This document shows positions 57,567 through 64,000 of a stretch of DNA of 64,000 nucleotides, piece by piece. Under the pieces are notes generated by a model that worked only from the letters and a program-made list of their open reading frames with translations, had not been told where the DNA came from and did not search any database. The DNA is from Paenibacillus sp. GSMTC-2017. Lineage in GTDB: Bacteria > Bacillota > Bacilli > Paenibacillales > Paenibacillaceae. Within the stretch, counting starts at the first letter, position 1; every line of letters begins with the position of its first letter. The position numbers were made by a program, and so were the translations under genes. The stretch spans positions 62,006-126,005 of the forward strand of contig NZ_JAECMT010000005.1 of assembly GCF_016019935.1 (NCBI RefSeq). The letters run 5' to 3'.

Positions 57567-59576
57567 ATGCCGGATTGGTCTTATCAGACCTTGTTTCGTC
57601 CTATATTATTCCGACTGCCTTCGCGAATTAGCCGTTCTATTACACTTCAAGCAATGGGGCGCATTAGCAAAATACCTGGCGGTTCATTCGTTATTCGAAC
57701 GTTAGGTCATATGGAACAATCTCCATTGCTCGAACGCAAACTTGGTGGACTTTCCTTAACATCTCCGATAGGTCTGTCTGGTGGAGTTGATCTTGAGGGG
57801 ACGGCGCACCGAGCGCTTGCACAATTTGGGTTTGGTTTTATCGAGATTGGACCTGTTACAACCGAAGCGATTCGAAATCATGATCCGATTGACAACAATG
57901 TAAAAGATGAACGAATCAATTACCCTTCTTACTTTGAAAATGAAGGTTTGACTGCGGTAGCTGAGCGACTAAAACGTCCTCGTCACAAGCTGCCGCAGCT
58001 TGTTCGTCTTGCACCATTGCCGGGAGCAACTCCGCATGAAGCGATAGAACAGCTCGAAAGTATGATTCAAAAGCTAAGCGCTTCAGGAGCCGCTGGATTC
58101 TATTTAGATGTTGCTTCGGGATCTCGTTCTTGGGAGGATATAGAGCTAATTTACGCGGAAATTCCTCAAATGATTAAGCAGGCGATCGATCTACCTTTTT
58201 TCCTCTATGTCCCACTCGAACTTTCAGAAGATAGATTAGCAGAGCTGCTTAAAAGACCAGAAACAACATTATTAAAGGGTGCGGTAATTGGTGAAGCAGC
58301 TTTTACTTGTCCTTCCCGGGTTGGAAGTGTAGTAGGTGAGGGGGCGAGCCCATCCCAAGATCAAAGCTTTGAAGAGGCTCAAACCTTCCCAGTTTTCGTA
58401 GGTAAAGAAGGTCTGGAACTAGCGCTAAGGAAGACCGCTTTTGTGAAGGGAATGTGTGGTGCTTCGTTTATCGTCAAAGCTGGTGCAGGTGTACATGAGC
58501 CTTATGATGCTTTGTTATTGCAAGAGGCAGGGGCTGATCTCGTTATTTTGCACAGTGGACTTGTTTACTCGGGTCCAGGGCTTCCTAAGCGGATTAATGA
58601 AGCGATTATTTACGAGACAGTGAGGCATGAAGAAGCGCCCAGTTTGCCATCTTTTTGGAGTAATTGGGGCTGGATGTGCTTGCTCGGGATAGGCATGATT
58701 ATAGGCGGATTATTGGCTTGGTGGATAGGAGAAACTACTGTCCTTCTTCCTTATGATCTTAGTTTTCTAGGAATGACGATAGATGAAATTCATAACGTGA
58801 ATCATCACTTGATTCATTTTATGTCACATGATCGAATAACACTCGCAGGAACGATGATTTCAATAGGTATTCTCTATTATCAACTTGCAAGATACGGTCA
58901 GCGTTTAGGTCAACATTGGGCGAAGACTGCGCTAATGACTTCTGGAATTGTTGGATTTTCAGGTTTTTTTCTGTATTTAGGTTATGGTTACTTCGATCCG
59001 CTTCATGCGATGGTGTCTGCTATCCTTTTGCCGATGTTTATTTTGTCACTAAGGCGGAACGATGATCGGCCAAATCGTAAACCTGTTAACCTTCATAATG
59101 ACAAAGCCTGGCGTCTTGCTATGTGGGGGCAACTTTGTTTCGTCGTATTAGGTTTTGCTCTTACAATTGGTGGAATCGTAATTGCAGGAGTTGGTATTAC
59201 AAATGTATTTGTGAAGGCTGATTTGGCTTTTTTGAATACTACGCGAGATATATTAAACGCAGTAAATCCGAAACTAATGTCTCTTATTGCTCATGATCGA
59301 GCAGGTTTCGGAGGCGCATTACTCTGTAATGCATTAGCGATTCTTATTATCGCATTATGGGGTATAGGTCAAGGTGAGCGCTGGCTTTGGTGGACGCTTC
59401 TGGTAGGCGGCGCTCCGGGCTTTTATGCGGGATTTAGTGTGCATTATGGTATCGGTTATACAGATTTCATTCATTTGTCGCCTGCCATATTTGCTTTATT
59501 TCTATATTTCGCAGGACTTATTTTACTTTACCCTTATATGATGAGTAAGCCTAAGACGGCCAAAACGATGAGATAA
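57567..59576 (+). CDS. DHODH-like domain fused to a membrane domain
   Basis: 669 residues. The N-terminal half (about 1-360) has the dihydroorotate dehydrogenase barrel: SPIGLSGGVDLEGTA, FGFIEIGPVT, a G-A-G-V variant of the FMN phosphate site, and the canonical end LVILHSGLVYSGPGLPKR. But the catalytic region reads FYLDVASGSRSW instead of an N-x-SSPN motif, and the K-x-x-PD lysine is replaced (LYVPLEL). The C-terminal half (about 370-665) has about eight membrane helices and repeated H-N-V/I-N-H or SHDR motifs (MSHDRITLAG, IAHDRAGFGG). Not an authentic PyrD. AGAGGAG at eight bases favours ATG 57567. Confidence 0.8.
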   Translation: MPDWSYQTLFRPILFRLPSRISRSITLQAMGRISKIPGGSFVIRTLGHMEQSPLLERKLGGLSLTSPIGLSGGVDLEGTAHRALAQFGFGFIEIGPVTTEAIRNHDPIDNNVKDERINYPSYFENEGLTAVAERLKRPRHKLPQLVRLAPLPGATPHEAIEQLESMIQKLSASGAAGFYLDVASGSRSWEDIELIYAEIPQMIKQAIDLPFFLYVPLELSEDRLAELLKRPETTLLKGAVIGEAAFTCPSRVGSVVGEGASPSQDQSFEEAQTFPVFVGKEGLELALRKTAFVKGMCGASFIVKAGAGVHEPYDALLLQEAGADLVILHSGLVYSGPGLPKRINEAIIYETVRHEEAPSLPSFWSNWGWMCLLGIGMIIGGLLAWWIGETTVLLPYDLSFLGMTIDEIHNVNHHLIHFMSHDRITLAGTMISIGILYYQLARYGQRLGQHWAKTALMTSGIVGFSGFFLYLGYGYFDPLHAMVSAILLPMFILSLRRNDDRPNRKPVNLHNDKAWRLAMWGQLCFVVLGFALTIGGIVIAGVGITNVFVKADLAFLNTTRDILNAVNPKLMSLIAHDRAGFGGALLCNALAILIIALWGIGQGERWLWWTLLVGGAPGFYAGFSVHYGIGYTDFIHLSPAIFALFLYFAGLILLYPYMMSKPKTAKTMR

Positions 59577-59621
59577 AACTAGATATTGCACCACTTATCT
59601 TCCATAAAACAGCCCTTTTTT

Positions 59622-59655
59622 ATGCGCCTATATGACATTTGTCATATAGGCGCAT
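59622..59655. promoter_or_regulatory. 34-bp perfect palindrome at the desaturase promoter
   Basis: Arms ATGCGCCTATATGACA and TGTCATATAGGCGCAT (16 bp, perfect) flank a TT centre. No U-run follows in either direction, so it is not a terminator. It abuts a TTGACG -35 (59655-59660). A DesR operator is the natural reading. Confidence 0.6.
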
Positions 59656-59682
59656 TGACGTTTATGACTATTAGAGAAGATT
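59655..59682 (+). promoter_or_regulatory. weak promoter of the desaturase gene
   Basis: TTGACG, 16 bases, AAGATT. The -10 is poor, as expected for a promoter that needs an activator such as DesR. Confidence 0.4.
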
Positions 59683-59766
59683 TGATTTCCTTACAATGAA
59701 TATAGTGAAAGCTGGAGGAAATAATTTAATCCATGTGATAAGCGATATTCCAAGGAGGAAGTCAGC

Positions 59767-60816
59767 ATGACAGAGCCTAAGCAGGCCCACTTAAAGAAAA
59801 GTGTTGCCCCATTTGAAAAATCCGAACTAAAAGTAAGTATTAGGCAAATATTTAATACGCTCGTTCCGTTGTTTGTACTCTGGTATGCGGCTTATTACAG
59901 CTTGTCTATTTCTTACTGGCTGACCCTTGCTATTTGTGTATTAACATCTGGATTTGTCATTCGAGCATTCATCATATTCCATGACTGTTGCCATGGCTCT
60001 TTCTTCAAAAGTAAAAAAGCAAACGACATAATGGGGATTATAACGGGTGTCTTGACGTTAGTTCCTTATCAACAATGGAAAAATTCACATGCGATTCACC
60101 ATGCTACAAGCAGTAACTTGGACAAGCGCGGAATAGGCGATATGTGGGTGTTGACCGTAGAAGAATTTGCGGCAGCATCATGGAAGACAAGGCTTTATTA
60201 CCGTATTTACCGTCATCCATTAGTGATGTTCGGCATTGGTCCTATCGCAGTGTTCGCGATTCAATACCGCTTTAATCGTAAAGATGCACGTCGTAAAGAG
60301 CGTTTAAATACTTACTTAATGAATGTATTGATTGTTGCTGTGTATGCACTAATGTGCTTTGCTATTGGCTGGAAAGCATTCCTTTTGATTCAAGGACCAG
60401 TTTTCTACATTTCAGCGATGCTTGGAATATGGCTCTTCTACGTACAGCATCAATTTGAAGATTCTTATTTCGAAAATGAAGATGAGTGGAGTTATGTGAA
60501 AGCAGCTGTTGACGGAAGCTCCTATTATAAACTGCCGAAGCTGTTGCAATGGCTGACAGGCAATATCGGTTTCCATCATGTACATCATTTAAGTCCAAAA
60601 GTTCCGAATTATTATTTGGAAGATGCGCATGAATCTACTCCACCGTTGCAAAAAGCAACAACGATAACGATTCGCCAAAGTTTGGCATCACTTAAATTCC
60701 GTTTATGGGATGAAGAAAATAAGCAATTTGTTAGCTTCAAAGCAGTGAAACAACGGCTAAATAAGCTTAGGGAACAAGCTGCATTATCAAAAAGAGATCC
60801 TCTAAAAGCTAGCTAA
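59767..60816 (+). CDS. des: membrane fatty-acid desaturase
   Basis: 349 residues with about four to six membrane helices and all three histidine boxes: HDCCHGSFF, NSHAIHHATS and GFHHVHHLSP. This di-iron desaturase inserts double bonds into acyl chains of membrane lipids (Bacillus Des makes delta-5 bonds), keeping membranes fluid in the cold. RBS AAGGAGGA precedes the ATG. It is monocistronic with its own terminator, followed directly by desK and desR, and preceded by a large palindrome. The arrangement mirrors des-desK-desR of Bacillus. Confidence 0.93.
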   Translation: MTEPKQAHLKKSVAPFEKSELKVSIRQIFNTLVPLFVLWYAAYYSLSISYWLTLAICVLTSGFVIRAFIIFHDCCHGSFFKSKKANDIMGIITGVLTLVPYQQWKNSHAIHHATSSNLDKRGIGDMWVLTVEEFAAASWKTRLYYRIYRHPLVMFGIGPIAVFAIQYRFNRKDARRKERLNTYLMNVLIVAVYALMCFAIGWKAFLLIQGPVFYISAMLGIWLFYVQHQFEDSYFENEDEWSYVKAAVDGSSYYKLPKLLQWLTGNIGFHHVHHLSPKVPNYYLEDAHESTPPLQKATTITIRQSLASLKFRLWDEENKQFVSFKAVKQRLNKLREQAALSKRDPLKAS

Positions 60817-60869
60817 ATTCACGATAAGCGATCAACTCGCACATACGGGTTTTTAGTTAAGGATTATAG

Positions 60870-60905
60870 CAGGCGGCCAAGGTTGGTCGCCTGTTCTGTT
60901 TTGGT
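60870..60905 (+). terminator. terminator after des
   Basis: CAGGCGGCCA pairs with TGGTCGCCTG around AGGT, then TTCTGTTTT. Confidence 0.8.
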
Positions 60906-60911
60906 GAATCA

Positions 60912-60939
60912 TTGCGCACGATATCGTTTATGCTAAAAT
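60912..60939 (+). promoter_or_regulatory. promoter of desK-desR
   Basis: TTGCGC, 16 bases, TAAAAT, about 100 bases before desK. It lets the two-component genes be expressed apart from des. Confidence 0.45.
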
Positions 60940-61038
60940 ATAAACAAACAAGTTATGGATGGTTTGTCGTTTCAGCATTACGACGAAAGGCTGCGTTAAG
61001 CAGAGGCTGCCACGGCACAGCAGAGGGATGGTCTTCCA

Positions 61039-62175
61039 ATGAACAAATGGTATCAAATTTTCCATCGTAATACGGGTCTCAGTCCTTATGTATGGGTCGT
61101 ATTTTGTATACTGCCTTTTTACTTTATTTTTCGATCATCATCTACACCTGAGGTTGTATCTGGCATCGTAATGATCGTATTATTTTTCGTTTGTTATCGA
61201 TTGTCCTTTGTATCGAAGGGTTGGCTCATCTATTTTTGGACCAGCGTACAAATAGTGATCTCTATAGCGATGACGGTAAACTTCAGTTACGTCTACTTCT
61301 CCATATTTCTAGCCTTTTTTATCGGCAACATTCAGAGCAGGGCTGGATTCTTTACGTTATATGCCATTCATTTAACGAGTACATTTGTTACCGTAAACTA
61401 TGGCTTTGCTACAAAAAACGAACTTTTTTTCACGCAGTTTCCGTTCATTTTGATCAGTCTTATCGTCGTTATTCTATTGCCGTTTAACACCTATAACCAA
61501 AAGAAGCAAGGAGAGCTTGAAGATCAACTTGAGGATGCTAACAAGCGAATTTCTGAGCTTGTAAAGTTGGAGGAACGGCAGCGGATTGCTCGTGATTTGC
61601 ATGATACGATAGGTCAGAAGCTTTCATTAATCGGTTTGAAAAGTGATCTTGCAAGTAAGCTCATTCATAAAAATCCAGATAAAGCGCAATCGGAAATATT
61701 AGATGTACAGCAGACAGCTAGGACAGCCCTTAAGGAAGTTCGTGAGATGGTGACGAATATGCGGGGCATACGTCTAGATGATGAGATGCATCGTGTCGTA
61801 CAAATTTTGGGAGTAGCTGAGATGGAGCTTACGATTGAAGGTGACCCGAAGCTAACCAATACTACGCTGCTTACGGAGAACGTGCTCAGTATGTGTTTAA
61901 AGGAAGCAGTAACGAATGTCGTCAGACATAGCAGAGCGAAAAAATGTTGTATTGCGATCAGCTCTACTTCATCTGAGCTTACTTTGTCTGTTCGTGATGA
62001 TGGAGTCGGGATGAACGTAAGCCCTGGCTACTATCGGGGAAATGGCCTGCGCGGAATGAAGGAACGACTTGAATTTGTTAATGGCAGCTTGGAAATATTA
62101 TCTGAATCGGGAACGGAAATGATTATTAAAGTGCCCCATGTCGTTATGAAACCAGTAAAGGAGATGAGCGAATGA
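61039..62175 (+). CDS. desK: DesK-like thermosensor histidine kinase
   Basis: 378 residues. About five membrane helices (16-150), then the cytoplasmic HisKA_3 domain with the phosphoacceptor in RIARDLHDTIGQK (His188, the same number as in Bacillus subtilis DesK). HATPase_c follows with KEAVTNVVRHS, DDGVGM and GNGLRGMKER. DesK senses membrane thickness and fluidity and switches from phosphatase to kinase in the cold. The stop overlaps desR by four bases (ATGA). Confidence 0.92.
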   Translation: MNKWYQIFHRNTGLSPYVWVVFCILPFYFIFRSSSTPEVVSGIVMIVLFFVCYRLSFVSKGWLIYFWTSVQIVISIAMTVNFSYVYFSIFLAFFIGNIQSRAGFFTLYAIHLTSTFVTVNYGFATKNELFFTQFPFILISLIVVILLPFNTYNQKKQGELEDQLEDANKRISELVKLEERQRIARDLHDTIGQKLSLIGLKSDLASKLIHKNPDKAQSEILDVQQTARTALKEVREMVTNMRGIRLDDEMHRVVQILGVAEMELTIEGDPKLTNTTLLTENVLSMCLKEAVTNVVRHSRAKKCCIAISSTSSELTLSVRDDGVGMNVSPGYYRGNGLRGMKERLEFVNGSLEILSESGTEMIIKVPHVVMKPVKEMSE

Positions 62176-62774
62176 TTTCTATAGTCATTGCGGAAGATCA
62201 ACGGATGCTGCTAGGCGCGCTTGCTTCGCTTCTGGATTTAGAAGAGGACATGAAAGTCGTCGGAAGAGCTAGCAACGGGGAAGAAGTTATAAAGCTTGTG
62301 CAGCAGCATAAGCCGGACGTTTGTATTATGGACATTGAGATGCCAGCCAAAAGCGGCTTAGAGGCAGCGGAGGAAGTTAAGGGTCAATGCAAAGTCATCA
62401 TTCTGACGACATTTGCAAGGGCGGGCTACTTCGAACGTGCGTTAAAAGCAGGAGTAAGCGGCTATTTGCTGAAAGATAGTCCAAGTGAAGAGCTTGCTAG
62501 CTCTATACGCAGCATTATGAATGGACGCAAAATTTATGCCTCAGAGCTTATGGATGAAGCGTATGGAGGCGGGCATGACAATCCTCTTACGGAAAGAGAG
62601 AAGGAAGTGCTTGGACTCGTAGCAGATGGGAAAAATACGAAAGAAATAGCAAATGAGTTATTTCTGACGACAGGTACGGTTCGCAATTATATCTCAGTTA
62701 TTCTAGATAAGTTAGACGTGAGTAACCGAATAGAAGCAATAACAAGATTTAAGGAGAAAGGCTGGTTTAAGTGA
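62172..62774 (+). CDS. desR: DesR-like response regulator
   Basis: 200 residues. Receiver with AEDQRM at the N-terminus, phosphoacceptor Asp54 in CIMDIEMP (Asp54 also in Bacillus DesR), TTFARAG and LLKDSP. A NarL/LuxR helix-turn-helix (LTEREKEVLGLVADGKNTKE, TTGTVRNYISVILDKLDV) forms the C-terminus. Phosphorylated by DesK, it activates the desaturase promoter. It is translationally coupled to desK and terminates at a hairpin spanning its stop. Confidence 0.92.
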   Translation: MISIVIAEDQRMLLGALASLLDLEEDMKVVGRASNGEEVIKLVQQHKPDVCIMDIEMPAKSGLEAAEEVKGQCKVIILTTFARAGYFERALKAGVSGYLLKDSPSEELASSIRSIMNGRKIYASELMDEAYGGGHDNPLTEREKEVLGLVADGKNTKEIANELFLTTGTVRNYISVILDKLDVSNRIEAITRFKEKGWFK

Positions 62775-62787
62775 CCAGCCTTTTTTT
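62757..62787 (+). terminator. terminator overlapping the desR stop
   Basis: AAGGCTGGT pairs with ACCAGCCTT, then TTTTT. The stop codon lies in the loop. Confidence 0.88.
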
Positions 62788-62863
62788 GTTGTCTATTGGG
62801 CTGGACGTGTGTGGATTTGTGAGTTGGAAGCTTATGCTAGCGGTAGCCCGCCAGAAGGGCTCT

Positions 62864-62882
62864 AACCCGAAAAAATCGGGTT
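62864..62882. repeat. dispersed copy of the AACCCGA hairpin
   Basis: AACCCGAAAAAATCGGGTT differs by one base from the hairpin at 54.03 kb. It stands alone here, in a long intergenic space. Confidence 0.65.
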
Positions 62883-62976
62883 ATCCGCCCCCGCGTCCCA
62901 TCGGAAGGACATGATCCTGTATGAATAGGTATGGAGTAGTCCTTAGTTATTCATCTTAATATTGTGCGTAGTCTTA

Positions 62977-63159
62977 TAACGAACTGTTTCGTTCTTATCT
63001 TGCCAAAAACCTCGTTTCATTTTTTCTAACGAATCCTACCAGCGTTATATCCTCATATAAAGCAGAAATTACGCTATTTTTCTTGAATTAAGGATTCTAT
63101 AGTTCGTTACAAGTCAAAGTTACTCCAATTTGATTAAATAAGAGTTTGTAGGTTCGTTA
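62977..63159. repeat. imperfect long inverted repeat (TAACGAA/TTCGTTA)
   Basis: TAACGAA occurs at 62977 and 63027; its reverse complement TTCGTTA at 63103 and 63153. All four are symmetric about position 63068, and both pairs are 50 bases apart. Other bases of the arms match in part (TAACGAAC, TCTTAT). This suggests a miniature palindromic element rather than coding DNA. Confidence 0.45.
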
Positions 63160-63298
63160 GCGGTTTATCTGGTCAAATTGAATTTCATAATTTCCAGTAA
63201 TCCTGTAAGTCAGCTAGCTTGTAACTAATTAGGGCGCAGGTGACTACTGGTAAGAGCATCAGTAACAGTAACTTTGAATCATTTTTATATATTCAACA

Positions 63299-63391
63299 GA
63301 AGGTAAAAAAGGAATCGAAGAAGCACTTGAATACCTTCAAGTGAAAGGTGATGAGTTGTTAGCACAAGAGCCAGTAACCGATAAGAAGTAA
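63299..63391 (+). pseudogene. tail of a lost solute-binding protein
   Basis: An open frame reads EGKKGIEEALEYLQVKGDEL and ends in LLAQEPVTDKK, without a start or RBS. The helix pattern EALEYLQVKGDELL is typical of the C-terminus of MalE-type solute-binding proteins. A terminator follows, and an intact solute-binding lipoprotein gene begins 260 bases later. Probably the 3' remnant of a tandem paralogue. Confidence 0.45.
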
Positions 63392-63399
63392 TCGAAAAG

Positions 63400-63445
63400 G
63401 CGTTTGGATTGGTCAAGACTAGACTCATCCGAACGCTTCTTTTTC
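63400..63445 (+). terminator. terminator after the remnant
   Basis: GCGTTTGGAT pairs with ATCCGAACGC (one wobble), followed by TTCTTTTTC. Confidence 0.75.
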
Positions 63446-63653
63446 ATTAAATGGTGAAATGCTATGCGATGTATTTGTATTTTACGTACATTGAAATAAT
63501 TATTATAGCGAGACAATGTTAAATAGTTACTGAACAAATGTATCTTTCCATGGAAATTGTAAACAAAATGTAACTTGTTATAAAAAAATAACGTTTATCA
63601 TATGGAACATAATGGATTCATAAAAGTTAACAATAATGGGAAGGAAGACTGAC

Positions 63654-64000
63654 ATGAACAAATGGTTTAAAAAAGCCGCACCTATCATTTTAGCAGTATC
63701 CTTGTTAACTGGCTGTAGTTTTGGAGGAGACAAAGAAAACAAAACAAAAGAACAGTCTACACTAAAAATTATGTATTACGACGAAAGCAGTTTTTATCAA
63801 GAGTATGGCATGTTGTTTAGTGCACTTCATCCTGAAGTAGATATACAAGTTGTAAAGACACCAGACCTATACAGAGGCGGCAATGAAGGGGAAGAAATAG
63901 ATAGGGAAAAGGTGATGAAGGAATTTATTGAGAAAGAAAAGCCCGATCTTCTGAGGTTGAATCTTCAAGAATATGAGAAGAAGGCCGAAGAAGGTACTTT
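63654..64000 (+). CDS. extracellular solute-binding lipoprotein (partial, 5' end)
   Basis: The window ends inside this gene. 115 codons are visible. Lipoprotein signal with lipobox LLTGC (MNKWFKKAAPIILAVSLLTG, then Cys), a polar Glu/Lys spacer and the start of an extracellular solute-binding domain: LKIMYYDESSFYQEYGMLF, SALHPEVDIQVVKTPDL. This opening is typical of ABC sugar-binding proteins (SBP_bac_1 or related DUF3502-type groups). GGGAAGGAAG precedes the ATG by about seven bases. Ligand and transporter partners lie outside the window. Confidence 0.82.
   Translation, partial: MNKWFKKAAPIILAVSLLTGCSFGGDKENKTKEQSTLKIMYYDESSFYQEYGMLFSALHPEVDIQVVKTPDLYRGGNEGEEIDREKVMKEFIEKEKPDLLRLNLQEYEKKAEEGT

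Noticed and set aside
59622-59655. Terminator of the DHODH-like gene
   Set aside because: The T-run precedes the stem on the plus strand instead of following it, so it would not terminate in either direction; operator fits better.

Overview
The window looks like chromosomal DNA of a spore-forming Firmicute of the Paenibacillaceae type. The support is moderate GC, strong AGGAGG-type ribosome binding sites with frequent TTG and GTG starts, intrinsic terminators after most units, a SigB/RsbV/RsbW system, DesK/DesR with a fatty-acid desaturase, an SLH-like tail on a secreted serine hydrolase, and several Bacillales-only families (YtxH, GSP17M, DUF4085, DUF4871-like). No rRNA, tRNA, CRISPR array, intact insertion sequence or prophage was seen.

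Region by region. 0-8.6 kb: ArsB-type efflux pump, a 57-aa HNH-repeat-like protein, a VOC protein, an AAC(3)-type acetyltransferase, a bactofilin/M23 peptidase pair, a PHP-family histidinol phosphatase, a GNAT, a slipin, and DUF2500 abutting a GNAT remnant. 8.6-17.6 kb: SgrR-like regulator, DUF4173 membrane protein, metallophosphoesterase, a Cys/Arg-rich small protein, an orphan ParB-like protein with palindromes upstream, and a 903-aa anchored protein of unknown function. 17.7-29.7 kb: a general-stress block. It holds DUF1328, GSP17M, a response-regulator/PP2C phosphatase, an RsbV-RsbW pair, a CheR plus CHASE3 hybrid kinase, DUF948-RsbW-SigB and YtxH. An AT-rich insert (21.4-23.7 kb) with a secreted amidase and decayed ORFs interrupts the block. 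29.9-47 kb: anchored FAD oxidoreductase, serine hydrolase, a sensor-domain protein next to a naturally fused histidine kinase-response regulator, ThiD, a CYTH/ATPase pair, oxidoreductases, lipoate ligase, and an MFS exporter behind an 8-codon leader peptide.

47-54 kb: an envelope-stress cluster around PspA (Ser-rich membrane protein, ATP-grasp glutathionylspermidine-synthase-like enzyme, lipoprotein, DUF350, DUF4178, PspA, two-TM potassium channel). It ends at a long terminator and a 51-bp tandem repeat carrying a hairpin that recurs near 62.9 kb. 54-64 kb: SDR and WYL regulator sharing an operator-like dyad, M29 aminopeptidase, a dihydroorotate-dehydrogenase-like domain fused to a membrane domain, then desaturase, DesK and DesR with a 34-bp palindrome at the desaturase promoter. 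A repeat-rich spacer, the tail of a lost solute-binding protein and the start of another follow.

Working together: phosphatase, antagonist, kinases and sigma factor form a partner-switching stress circuit, with GTTTCA/GGGTAG-like promoters before several of its genes. DesK/DesR should control the desaturase, and the PspA cluster should protect membrane integrity. All functions are read from sequence only; no database search was run.
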